From Pagrus major (taxonomy: Eukaryota > Chordata > Actinopteri > Spariformes > Sparidae): DNA of 64,000 bases. The translations under genes and the position numbers were made by a program. Shown here one piece after another: positions 26,037 through 37,480 of this stretch (position 1 is its first letter; each line of letters begins with the position of its first letter). The stretch covers positions 4,416,118-4,480,117 of the forward strand of contig NC_133221.1 in the NCBI RefSeq assembly GCF_040436345.1. Reading direction: 5' to 3'. The notes under the pieces were generated by a model, which was given only the letters and a program-made list of their open reading frames with translations, was not told the origin of the DNA and ran no database searches.

Positions 26037-27745
26037 TCAAAATAAAAACTGGTAGCACCTTATTTTTTTATATTTTTTTTTAGAGTTTTGGTCAGATCAT
26101 GTAGACAAAATGATTTATTCTGATACACAAAGACAAATTGTGACTGTCTAAACAAATACTTTTGGTCATCACAACTCGTACAAATTCATTGTCATATTTT
26201 TTTTTTTTACTGGTTAAACATGCAGGCAATAATTGCATCAGACATTAAACATCATAGAAAAACCATATTACCCCGGAAAAGAAACCCATACAAAATATCT
26301 GCTCTGAACTTAAAATGGAAACAAAACAAAAAAAAGAAAAGTTTTCCTGCATGACTGAATCTTGAATTTACATGTATTTTTATGATTTAACTGCTGAAGT
26401 GTTTTGAATCATCGATGAATTTTGACAGCCAAACAAACACATGTTATTTAGGCACAGATAAAACAGTTAAACACAAGGCCAGCCTCAAAGTAGGCAAATG
26501 GATTACAATACAAAATGTTTAAGCATTAAGAATTACTGGACAATACAGGTTTTTGGCCAATAAATATAGAAAAAACACATGCTAAAAAAATCAATTTTGA
26601 TATTTTCAAGTGTTGCACTGCAAGTACCAGAGCCGCATGGCATTACACTTGCTCTTGACAGTGTTTTCTCACGCTCAGCATGACACATCAGACTGTGTAG
26701 GCCTACAAATCTCATTTCAGGCAGAACACCATTCTCTGTCCGAATTTTCCAAAGGCACAGTTTTTTTTACTTTCAGCACTGTCAATATAAAACAAGTGCA
26801 AGTTGTTTGTCATATAGTAATAAATGAAAAACATAGTAGCTAATGAACTATTATCAAACATTGACTGAAAACTGTGGCATTTAATGGTCGTCCTATGTGC
26901 CAACATACTCCAGTGTGTCTGCTCTCAACGGACTATCAAAGACAAGTTTTCACCCTGTTTACTTAAAACCAATATATCAAATATTAATCTGACCACTCGT
27001 GATGTATGTTTGCATGGTTTTTTTTTTGTAGAAAGTATGTTTATAGTACAAATAAGTAAAATACACTTTTTTGTTTTGCTGCTCATTTACAGGTAAATAA
27101 GGCTACAGTAATGTTTACATCTGCTGAATGCAATTATTGACTGGCTACTTCGGAGGTACTGTCCATGTCATTGCAGAACTGGGTTGCATAGAAGAACCAT
27201 GTTCACCTTTGAAAAATAGATTTCCTTATAAAACAACCTATAAAAAGAAATCAAGAAATGTATAAAATCTGGTGGAAAATTTAAAAAAAGAGCTGATGTT
27301 TTTTTTTTTTGTGTTGTTGTTCCTTAAAAGGCACAATGATTAAAAAAAAAACACAAAGTCCAAAAGTCAAGTCAGGGCAGGCAGGCTTCTGCTTTGGCAA
27401 AAGAACCACTTTAATAGTCATATTAACTGGAGTGATTGTGATGGGACTGCTTTGGTTGTCGTTTCCCGCTCTTTCTCATAGTGGTTGTCAATAATGTCAG
27501 CACTGAGGTTCAGAGGAAAGGCCTCAGATTGCAATCTATCATTTCAGTTTAGCCAAACTCATTGTGTTTCTCCAGGCTTGGTATTTCCTTAAACCCAGCG
27601 ATAATACGGTTTTCTAAACAGAGGATTTTTGTGCAGCGGATAGGAAAAACAGCGTCTGAAAACTCTAGTATCTATTCTTGGTTCTATTGTAGATGAAGTT
27701 TCAAGCTGAAGCTCTCACGGGAGCTGAGCAGGTCCATTGAGAGCT

Positions 27746-27871
27746 TTAATGTCCACGAAGCTGGTCCAGCCGGGTGTAAACATTATCAGCTTGACTAAGT
27801 TCTTCGAACACAGGCAGAAGGTTGAGCAGCTCGGCGTCGTCCACGTCGTCAAACCACGACACCACAGGGAC
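27746..27871 (-). CDS. ctdsp2: ctdsp2 coding exon 7 (stop)
   Basis: It encodes [20 protein letters not shown] to [11 protein letters not shown] at 27748-27746. Matches the SCP C-terminal SWFDD helix. Confidence 0.95.
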   Translation of the reverse strand, partial: VPVVSWFDDVDDAELLNLLPVFEELSQADNVYTRLDQLRGH

Positions 27872-30800
27872 CTGATGAAAACAGACCGTCACTCACAAAC
27901 CACTGGCTTTCATGCACCTTCGATTAAAACATATAAACACATAAAAATATAAACTGCACCTGGCTGTTATGCACATACAGGTCTGATCCAAAGTGGAGTT
28001 TAATGTTAAATTTTAACCATTCCTGAACGAGTCTTGAATGTACAGTGTACATTTCTGCAAACGAGGATCAGAACTGAAATAATTCTACAATTGAAAGAAA
28101 ATTCATCAACAACTATCATGATGTCACATCGCCAGACCTCCTTCTCAGCAAGATTGAGGTCTGGTGAAAATCTCATCCAAATTTGGGGAAAAATAAGATC
28201 CAGGCTTTAATACAAAACAACTTCCTTCGTCCCCTAGCGCTCAGGCCTCCGTGAGGTCTAAGAGCAAGTGCCGCATCTTTTGAATGATGGATGTCAATGT
28301 TATTCATCACAACGGTCAAAAGCAGATCAAAACTCACAGCATTATTAGGGTGGAAGATGTAGGAGGCAGGAGAGTTATCCAGGATGAGGGTTTTGTGGAG
28401 GTCTCTGCCCAGGCGACTCAAATCTTTGACATAGCAGCCCTGGTGGAATACGCAAGATTCCCGGAATAACCGGGTCCTAAATACACCACACTGGTCCAGC
28501 AGGTCCGTCACTGGGTCTGCATACTGATGGAGGCGAGGGGGTGGAGGGAGCAGGAGAGGGGAAAAAGCAGGGAGGTGTAAGGTTGGACTAATGAGGCGCT
28601 TTTAGTGGATATTCACTCTAACAGCCAAAAGAAAACAGCATCACACATCGAAACATCATCAGATTGGTTCATAAATCGATTCCAACAGTTCTCAGTATCT
28701 CCTCGCTGGTCAAAGTCGAGCTTTATTTAACTGGATTGCACCAATAAAACTTTAAAAAATGATTTGGTATCACCACTTATCACATAGCGAGGGAGAAGAA
28801 ATGTGTGTTCTGGAGTTAGAAGTATTCATGCCGCACAGAATGAGTGGGAAACAGACAATTATGCTAACCTATTTAGCAATTTAGTTGCTGTTAGCGTAAC
28901 ATTTTGTAATCTGAGGTATATTATGTTGTGTTTTTGTGAAAGTAATTTAAAATCTTTCCAGTTTCCATCACTATTTTAAAGCATTTCTATCAAGTATGGA
29001 GGTCAGATGTGTTCTTCACCATACATTATTATCTCTTTATCTTCAGTCTAAACAGGTCACATGCTAACAAGCTAGTGTTAGCCTTGTCAGCTGGTTCAGT
29101 TACATATGTAGCAGCTACACGTGGACGTTGTATGTGAAGATATTGGGACTGCACCGCAAAATCATATTGCGATTATTTTGACTGATATACTGATTGTGAT
29201 GTGATTCACGATCAATTCTTTCATCAAAATCATGTTGATGTGACATTTGTTTGGGTCTGTACCAAACAAACATGCGGTCTTACATGTGGATTTGCAGGCC
29301 AGAGCGTCTCTGCAGCAGTAAAGTACTTCATTATAATGCTAAAACATTTTACCTTTATCAAAAAACTGCAGCTTCTCAGATTAGGATATTACACTAATGG
29401 TGCAGCCCTAGTGAATATTCAGTAACAACTATCTAGCGTGAGTGGCGCTATCCATTTTAATTTAATCAGACAGAAATCTCCACTTTCTAATTACTTCATT
29501 ATAACTAGGTTAAGTTTGAAGTTATGCAGATGTGATGAGCACAGAAACAAACTGCGGCTTTTAACGCGAGGAGGGCGACTATGAAGGAGACTAAGAGCAT
29601 GTCGAGTAGCTGCTATCAAAGTAAAAAGGAGAACTAAAAGGCGAGAGAAAGCAGAACAACATCTCATAGATCAGACATTACATCAAACATCAAACAGAAG
29701 ATAGTCGGCGCTGAATAAAAGATGAAGATCTATTTCAGGATCTATTTCAGTAAAGTACCTTAGCAAGACTGGCTGTAAACAGCACACATTCAAACAACTC
29801 TCCCATTCTCTGCAGGAACTCGTCCACATACGGCCTCTTCAGTACATACACCTGTACAAGAAAAATAAAACAGCAGCCTGTCAGGAAGTGGTGCAAACCA
29901 CAGTGTCTTTACATTTCTGCCATTTACTTGTCGTCTCCATCCGTTTGCTGCCAATGGCCAGTTCCTGAAACAAGTAATCAAGAATAGGCCGTGCCAGTGT
30001 TAACCAGCCTATCCTGGATTACTTGAACCAGGCAGAGGCCCACAGAGGACTGCGTACCAGCACATGGGGTCCCAGGAATCACATTTCTCAGTTAATTACA
30101 TTTCCACATGTCCAAGAGAGGGAAGCTCTGCGCCCAAGTCGAACAAACGGTCCAGTGCTCTGTGCAAGTCGAGCATATTTTCAACATCTTCGCAGGGGCT
30201 GTAATATGTACCGTATTACTTATTAATGAGATTTTTAGACGAACTGTGCAGAAATGACTCATTTTCTTGCTGATGCATCCACTTCCTCTTGCAGCTCCCT
30301 GTTCAACATCTGGTCAGTAGAGGGCTCCGTGCGCCCGTCAAAAGCAAAACCTGGCTGATCAGTTACAAGACCCATCCCTTTTCAGCTCAGCAACCGCTGC
30401 AAACACATCAACATACATACACAAACACAGCCCCCTCCCCTCTACTGCAAACACACACACACACGCACACACACACAGTACTTTACCTGGTGTGTGGTCC
30501 CCTCTATCTCCACAGGCACGATGAAGTCTGCATTACTAATAGGCTGGAGGGAGAACACAGAGGGGAAATGGTTGGCATGCTCATTCACATGAGCCGCGCT
30601 GTGTACATTCACATGGCATTACATAACAGCTGAACACTGAGAGGCAGGCTCCACACGGCTGCCATAAATCACAGTGCGTAGCCTACACAAACAGAATATA
30701 ATCCAGTTGATGTTCCTCGAACACATGTGATGTTTTTAGCGCAGAAACTATAATACAGATTAATAAACCACTGCTACAAGCTGCCATCATGTACATATAT

Positions 30801-31070
30801 ATATATATATATATATATAACCTCAATAAACATGTAGTCATTTGCTCAGAAGAAGCTTCCACTCAAACTGAAATAACACCACAAACTGAGCGGTTAAACA
30901 ACGTATTACATAAAGAAAAATAAGTCTCGGTACCTTGAATGAGCTGTGCACCAGGGTCTCATCCAGGTCTATGACCACACATATCTTGCCTTGGTCCTGG
31001 GCTTCTACCTCAGGCAGGAGGTCGGCTTCATGTAGCTGAGGAGACACACACAGGCTTGTTTTAATGATAC

Positions 31071-31110
<40 letters not shown>

Positions 31111-32717
31111 GTACCATCGGTCTTGTTTGTGCTGTTTGTTCGAGCTAAGGAGCACGATTAGTCCCGATAGTGTGGTGATTCCATCGGCATTTTATTTTAC
31201 CTCAGGGAAATTAGATAAGACTTAGTTTTGGAGGGGCATGTGTGTGCGGATGAGCTTCGTTATTTACTGTAACAGCTTCTATCTTTAGGATTTTGGACAC
31301 TTACTCTTTCATTTCACTTCCCCAAAGCATCTCTCGCAGCAGGGCCAACACATTACCTTGATACGATCTCATTTTTAGACACCCAGTTTTCTCCCTTTAT
31401 TAATTTTGTCTCTTCCGAGCACATTCAAACCGACATTAATTATTAATATATTACATAACGTACATAGCTTATCCAATGAGGAAGGCAATTTAAGACCGCC
31501 ACTGTGGGTGTATACACAATATTCATGAGCAACAACGATTTTCTTCATCAGCTAAACAATAAACTAGACTCAACATAACGCAATCGGCGCAAATGTTTAA
31601 TTTGGTTTAATTTCAGTTGGAGCCTGCCAGACAATAACCAGGGCTCTACTCTACATCTCTGCTTCCTGTTTGCTCCTGATGCTGGAGGACACTCCTCAAT
31701 GTGAACAAACATGGCATCTCATTAAAATGCCCCTTACATGGCACTGGAGCTCCAATCGGGCTGACAGCGTTCACCAGCGTGGCCGGTCGCGTGCAGCAGC
31801 CGCTCAAGGCTTTATTTTTCTCCACCTCAGCAATTACATGGCACACAATACACCATTCTCTAGCTCGAGCCGCCCGAAGGATTGATAGTCGCTCTGTCGT
31901 TCTTATCTTCCTTGGAGGATCAAGTGTGAACATCAAAGTGATTCCATATCCGCAGACAGTTGCGGTTGGCTTTCAAGATGTTCAGAGCAGGTGCAGTAGT
32001 AGTTTTAATGCGCAGTTGTAAAAAAAAAGAGCAATGCTTGAAGACAATATTAAGCAAAATCTTTTACAACAGCATGTTTAGTTTATTCCTGCAGATGGTC
32101 GAACTAGTCAAACACCTCTTCTTTTATGGCAGCAGTGTGTGGGTGCGACAAGGAAGTCAGATCTTAAATAAACACAAATAAAGGAGGGATTGAACCGAGG
32201 CCTTCAAATTGTTTTGAGTGGTGTGAAATGTTGCTGGACTGAGAAGAGTGTTACCTTGACAACCGTCCCATTTTCCTGTGTCTCCAGCAAGGCCTGCTGG
32301 GAAGGTGGTGGTAGTGGTGTTGGTGGTTTGGGGCCATCCTGAGCTTGGAGGCAACAGAAGAGTGCTTTGAAGATGTTACAACTCCGAGGCTGTTTCAGGG
32401 CAGAGCGGCTCACCTGGCCTGTTCAGCACAGAGAAAGAGAGACTTTCATGAGAAAACGGCGTGAAGTCAACATGGAAATACTAAGTGGGGCTTTGAATCA
32501 CACTCCACAGCTCACGTCAGGTACATGTAATCCTTTTTTATTCCACAAAATCAGGATGCAAACAAAGCGGAGATTAAATTTAAAATCAATCACATTTATT
32601 AGCACAATTAGGTAACACGCAGAATGAGCGTCCCCCCTTTGCTCGAGGCACCATCCATCTGTGTACAGGGATGGCACAGCCCGCACATGAAATCTGTTTT
32701 TAATGCGCCTGCCTCTG

Positions 32718-32748
<31 letters not shown>

Positions 32749-34995
32749 AAATGGCTGGTACATGTTATATAATCACAGAGGGCGGGAAAACCCACACTTT
32801 TCAGCAGTACCTTCAACAGAAAACACAGACAGAAAACATTCCAACCATTTTAAACTCCAAGACATTTCAGGGCAGCCTGAAGCTATCCAGAACAGACGGA
32901 CGGACAGGCGGTCGAGCGAGCTGGACAAGCGGTCACACCTCGGTGCTCCTGTGCAGGTCTTTGATCAGTCTCTGCGACGATGAGCGTCCCAGCCCCGTGT
33001 GAGACTTTAATGAAAGAAAAAAGGGAGAAAAAACATTCCTGCGAGTCTCCTCTGGTGTGTGTTTCGTGTGAGGACTTGCAAGCAGATGCAGAATTTACAC
33101 CCGTCGATAGAGTGTCACCACAGAACGTAAACACACTCAGTTCTCACTCGAAAGAGGAACTGTTGATAAAAAGTGTGCCAGCCAACTGCACGGTCAGAGA
33201 TTTACACTCCAGCGCGTCCAACGCCGACCCTCAGTGCTCTGAAGATATAAAGCAGACACACCTATGACCATGTTACACAACACCAATGCTTAAGAGACAA
33301 AGGACACTGGAGCTTTACTTGGTGATTTCCTCAGATGCCCTTCATAATTTGTCCAGGTCACTTTTTTCATGAAAATATTAAGATCTATAAAAATAATAAA
33401 AATCAATACAATCCACATTATCTGCATCCCACTGATGTGAATCCAGTCAGTGTAAGTCAGCCTATTGATTCCCCCACAGGAACACAGTATTGGCCATGTA
33501 TGACATAACACACACACATTACACCTCTCCTGCATGTTAAAAAAAAAAGGATAGAAAGATTAATCCTACAGGGCAAATCCAGGCCTATCACTTTAACCCC
33601 TCTCGGTCTAATAAGGCTAAAAAAAATAAAAAAACAACACTGTGAATCATTTTCTAATCCCAAAACTTGAGGCCACCGCAGCAGTACCTGCAATCATGGG
33701 CCACAACATGCACGATGTTAACAGCCAGAATCAATGAGCAAAGCCTCTTTTTCCAGAGCAAGGAGAAGCGTGCAAACAACGAAATCTTTGAAACGGCGCT
33801 ACAATGGGCGTGTGCAGAGGGGTGTGTTTGTGCATTCCGCTGTCAACACCGCGGCACCTGGTATTTCTATACCAGCCCCCCCACCCTGTTAATCCACAGC
33901 CACTCTGGACCCCCCTTTTTTTTTTTTACACCCACCAGGCTTGGCTGGAGTGGGTTGCATGGTTTTAATAGAAAGAAAACCATGCAACAATCATTGCAGG
34001 GGTTTTTTTACCCTGCAATGATTGTTGTGTCTGATGAAAGAAAAAGAAAAGCAGTGCAGCTTCTCTTAATCCTGCATCGATCTGTGAACAACAGATTATG
34101 ATTATGAATTAAAAAACACACACACAACAGCTCGCTTTAACATGTGTAGTATACTATAGTTGCAGCCTGTGGTGACAGGCGAGCTCCTCACGCTGTACCT
34201 GGTGGCGGTGGTAGTAGTAGGATATGGGATGGTGCCAAACAAGCTGGAACCTGATCGACATAAATACAAGGTTTGGGGGAGTCATGATCACCAAGCAGCA
34301 GCAGCAGCAGCAGCAGCACTACTGAGGAGCGATAATCACAACACCACATGTTAAGAAGCGACAGAGATTTGCACAATAATAGCACCCACTGCAAAAAAAA
34401 AAAAAAAAAAAAGGAGAGAGAGACACAAAAACAGGATCAACAATAGCTAAGCTCTGGATGGCAAAACCCTGTGCGTAATGGAGACTGTGAACTTATACTG
34501 AACACATAAGAAGAAGTAATAAGCAGACAGAAGCTGTAATTAATTTATTTCCTGTGTTATAATAAAAGCAGGATGTGATTTTTTTTTTTTATGATCTGCA
34601 GGTGAACAAATACAGCTTCTGGGTGAGGAATCCTCCCAGAATACGCACATTAGGATTAAAATAAACATATACACAAACATATTTGACAGATTTGTTTGGG
34701 GTATGTAAGGGTAAAAAAATAAAAAAATAAAAAAAAAAAAAAAGGGGGGGGGGGGCAATGCGCCTCAAACCGCGCTCAACTGTCAAATGGGCGCACTGGA
34801 GCCTTTCTTAATACTCACAAAAGATTCAGATTAAAACAAAAACAAAAACAAACAAAAGCCACAAACCAACAACAGCAGCAGATGTTTACGAGGCTTCACG
34901 CACACGCACACGCACACGACGGGGCCCGGCTCACCTGTTTTCGGTGACACTTGGACGTCTTCTTTCTGCACTTGGGTGATAACAGAACTTTCCAT
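27746..34995 (-). CDS. ctdsp2: CTD small phosphatase 2 (SCP2)
   Basis: Seven coding exons join to 262 aa; human CTDSP2 is about 271 aa. Family knowledge: an FCP/SCP-type HAD phosphatase that removes phosphate (mainly Ser5) from the RNA polymerase II C-terminal domain and represses neuronal genes with REST; it also acts on SMADs. Seen here: the catalytic DLDET motif at residues 98-102, in which both Asp are kept, the insertion region with [16 protein letters not shown], and the second HAD motif LILDNSP around residue 208. The N-terminal half is short and divergent, with NIFKALFCC, a Cys pair that could be palmitoylated. [16 protein letters not shown] and [12 protein letters not shown] favour CTDSP2 over CTDSP1 or CTDSPL. 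An intron carries miR-26a, as in human CTDSP2. A CpG-rich region with CCAAT boxes lies upstream. Confidence 0.95.
28338..28523 (-). CDS. ctdsp2: ctdsp2 coding exon 6
   Basis: It encodes [36 protein letters not shown] and [18 protein letters not shown]. Carries the second HAD Asp motif. Donor GTGAGT. Confidence 0.96.
29759..29851 (-). CDS. ctdsp2: ctdsp2 coding exon 5
   Basis: It encodes [20 protein letters not shown] and [11 protein letters not shown]. Acceptor TTGTACAG, donor GTACTT. Confidence 0.96.
29955..30040 (-). ncRNA. mir26a: pre-miR-26a (mir-26a-2 type)
   Basis: On the - strand the 5p arm is at 30027-30006 and matches the 22-nt miR-26a mature sequence as I know it, with seed TCAAGTA. 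The 3p arm is at 29988-29967 and matches the human miR-26a-2 passenger strand. A short loop of about 17 nt joins them and the flanks extend the stem. It lies in the ctdsp2 intron between coding exons 4 and 5, in the same orientation, the conserved miR-26/CTDSP host arrangement. It is expected to be co-transcribed with ctdsp2 and to act with it. Confidence 0.96.
30446..30478. repeat. (CA)n microsatellite
   Basis: ACAC run, once interrupted by G, immediately next to the donor of ctdsp2 coding exon 4. Confidence 0.85.
30487..30543 (-). CDS. ctdsp2: ctdsp2 coding exon 4
   Basis: A 57-nt exon encoding [19 protein letters not shown]. Donor GTAAAG. Confidence 0.95.
30793..30820. repeat. (AT)n microsatellite
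   Basis: Uninterrupted TA/AT dinucleotides in the ctdsp2 intron between coding exons 3 and 4. Confidence 0.9.
30934..31035 (-). CDS. ctdsp2: ctdsp2 coding exon 3 (catalytic motif)
   Basis: It encodes [10 protein letters not shown] and [18 protein letters not shown], containing the nucleophile DLDET motif. Donor GTACCG. A (CA)n microsatellite sits in the intron just upstream. Confidence 0.96.
31075..31109. repeat. (CA)n microsatellite
   Basis: Pure AC run in the ctdsp2 intron between coding exons 2 and 3. Confidence 0.9.
32255..32418 (-). CDS. ctdsp2: ctdsp2 coding exon 2
   Basis: It encodes [27 protein letters not shown], a Pro-rich linker [11 protein letters not shown], and [10 protein letters not shown]. 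Acceptor GCTGAACAG, donor GTAACA. Confidence 0.92.
32719..32747. repeat. (CTG)n triplet run
   Basis: Consecutive CTG units on the + strand (CAG in the ctdsp2 transcript) in ctdsp2 intron 1. Confidence 0.85.
33954..34027. other. Two adjacent perfect stem-loops
   Basis: The first has a 13-bp perfect stem (33954-33966 with 33976-33988, 9-nt loop). The second has a 17-bp perfect stem (33985-34001 with 34011-34027, 9-nt loop). They overlap by a few bases. They lie in ctdsp2 intron 1. No match to a known RNA family was recognised; a small foldback transposon remnant is possible. Confidence 0.7.
34293..34320. repeat. (CAG)n triplet run
   Basis: Pure CAG/AGC units on the + strand (CTG in the ctdsp2 transcript), in the same intron as the opposite-sense CTG run at 32.7 kb. 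Confidence 0.85.
34393..34413. repeat. Poly(A) run
   Basis: About 20 consecutive A residues in ctdsp2 intron 1. A second A-rich tract abutting 13 consecutive G residues lies at 34717-34756. Confidence 0.85.
34935..34995 (-). CDS. ctdsp2: ctdsp2 coding exon 1 (start codon)
   Basis: ATG at 34995-34993. It encodes [20 protein letters not shown] plus one base; donor GTGAGC. The VITQ motif is shared by the SCP family N-terminus. Confidence 0.92.
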
Positions 34996-35045
34996 CTGAC
35001 AATCACGGAGCCCTCAAAATCCTCAAATCCTGTCCGCGAGCACTG

Positions 35046-35800
35046 ATGGGCATCCCTCATTGGCTTTTATTAGCGAGTGGGCTCAATTATTATTCACCTC
35101 GAGGTAACTTGTCATCCGCCTCGGTTACACGGTCCTCGATGAGAGTCGGGGTTTTATCTTGTTCCTGGGTTTCTTTATTCCCCCGCCGCCGCTCTTCTTC
35201 TTCTTCTTCTTCTCCTTCTTCTTCTTCTTCTTCTTCTTTCTCGGAGGTCCGCCTGGGGAGGGGGCAAGGCACTTGGATATGTTTTTCGCAGGCTATTTGA
35301 GACTCCCGTCAGCGCCGTCGTCTCGGGTTTTTTTTTACCGCCGTACTATTACTGGTAAATATTTCGCCGAGCAAAGCAAAGCCCCCCCTCCGTCGCTCCC
35401 GTCGCTGCGAAGTCTTCACTCTTGCACCAACAACATGGAGAATCCAGGCGAGAGAAGGAAAACAACCGAGGAAATGGGGCAAGGGAGGGCGGTTTCAAGC
35501 CCCCCCTTACTACAGATAAACAACATCGCCGGAAAGGCGCGAGAGAGCCGCGAAAAACGCCGACAAACGGTCGCCGGGGCCGCTTTCGACGCGTGGAAAC
35601 GGATTCCCGCGCGCAGTTTGCGGTAAAATACGAGTTTTGTCGCTATCCGAGGCTTTGTTTTTCTACGGTTGGGACTCCGCGGGCGCCTTGAAACCGTCGC
35701 CGCTACGCGATTGGACGCCCGGGAGGAGAGGGGGGCGTGGTCAAGGCATTCCTCCCCTAGTCCCGCACGCTCCGCACCGAACACATTCCAGCGCTGCTTC
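35046..35800 (-). promoter_or_regulatory. ctdsp2: Probable ctdsp2 CpG-rich promoter / 5' UTR
   Basis: Marked CpG richness compared with flanking DNA (notably 35290-35720). CCAAT boxes in - orientation lie near 35060 and 35710, and a GC-box-like GGGGGCGTGG at 35732. It also contains a GAA-type repeat on the transcribed sense at about 35193-35240. The start site is not resolvable. Confidence 0.5.
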
Positions 35801-36761
35801 CACAAATGAGATCACGCCGTTTGTAAATTATTATTGTTTTTAAATTGACGAAACAATTGTTGATCCGAGCGAATTAATCAGCGTGTTAAATGGCGACGTG
35901 CGACCTCTTCGGTCGGACGCCATTTTGTTGTTTCATACGTTTGTTTTCTTTTTTTTTTCTTTTTTTTAATTTTACACAAACATGTTTGTTTATTGTTTAG
36001 TCTGTAGTCTGCGTGTTTGTGTTGCGGACTGTTATTTAACGCAAACACACGCATCAGAGAAGGCGGAAATCGCAAATATTATTAATCATAACACAAAAAT
36101 AATGAAACAATGCACAAAAAAAACAGACATATTATTGTCCAGAAATCGTCACTTTTGCATTTTTTCAAGCTACCGTTTCGTCCACACGCATAAAATTCGC
36201 GGTTTTCACGCGTTAAAATCGTGATTTCACAGCCGTCTGAGAAACAACAACAGTGTTGACTTTAATTAGCTCCACCAGCTAAATAAATAAAAGGAAATAT
36301 GCAAGGCAATAAGTGCACCACTGACCAGGTAGCCATGTTTGTAATACTCATAATAGATCTGTAAATATACAATACCTTTGAATGCATATGTCAGCAGGCT
36401 GATCTGATCTGATCCCCCCACAGTCTCCTCTCAATATCTCCATATCAGAAGAGTTGTGTTGGTGGATGTACCTCCCTGCAGGACTACTCTGGTAACTGTC
36501 CCTCAGTAGTACTCTGTGTATGAGGGTAACAGAGGGCAGAGTGAAACCAATGACCCAGGCTCCTTTAAATGTTCTCCCTGCCTTTGCTGCTTTCCTTCAC
36601 TGACCCGACAGTAAAATGAAACTTGCTTGTTTTGCCTGGAAATCTGGCCCGAACCTCTGTTGTGGTTCATCGCTGAACGTTTTGTCTCTCGTGTAGTTAT
36701 TTTATATCATGGGACGTAAACATGAGGACGCAAGATGGCTGCTTTATGTAAAAAAACAGTG

Positions 36762-37480
36762 GTGGAAAGTAACTGAGTACGTTTACTTAAAGAAGTACAC
36801 ATTTTGAAGTACTTGTATTTCTATTTTCTGCTTCTTTATACCTCCACTCCACTACATTTTGAAGGCAAATTTAGTACTTTTTTAGATTAGATTACTTTAG
36901 TTTCTAGTTACTTTACAGATTACTGCATCAGAGGCAAAGTAGCACGTCAGCAATCAGATAAAAACACAAAATTTGATCTGATCCAACAACACACATAGAT
37001 GTAAATATATGTATAGTTTACTTTTACTTGTACTTTTGATACTTAAGTACATTTAATACAAGATACTTAAAGTCTTTAGCTGGAGTACTTTTTGTTTGGG
37101 TGACTTTCACTTTCACCAACATCAGATTTAACATGATATCTTTACTTTTACTTGTACTTTTGATACTTAAGTACATGTATTGCCAGATAATTACTTCAGA
37201 GACTTAAGTAATTTCTGTACCAAATACTTTAAGTCTTTTACTGAAGTGCTATTTGTTTGGGTGACTTTCACTTTCGCCTAAAACTATATTTTAATACGAC
37301 CTCTTTACTTGTATTTTTGATACTTGACTACATTTACTGCCAGATAATTACTTTAGAGACTTAAGTACATTCAATATCAGACACTTTTAAGTCTTTTGCG
37401 AGTTCATTTGTTTGCATGGCTTTCACTTTTACCAAAGTAATGATATATATACTTTTACTTTTAATCAACTCTATAAAGAC
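36762..37480. repeat. Dispersed 'AGTGGTGGAAAGTAACTGAG' repeat, locally tandem
   Basis: A widespread teleost-type repeat starting 'gtggtggaaagtaactgag'. From about 37021 it runs as three degenerate tandem units, each opening TACTTTTGATACTTAAGTAC or a close variant (near 37031, 37154 and 37314). Related copies lie near 12940, 23740-24200, 50800, 58580-59050 and 59770-60250. Confidence 0.7.

Noticed and set aside
35159-35626. 155-codon open frame with a Phe run
   Set aside because: The Phe run is a translated TTC microsatellite, and the frame lies antisense to the ctdsp2 promoter.
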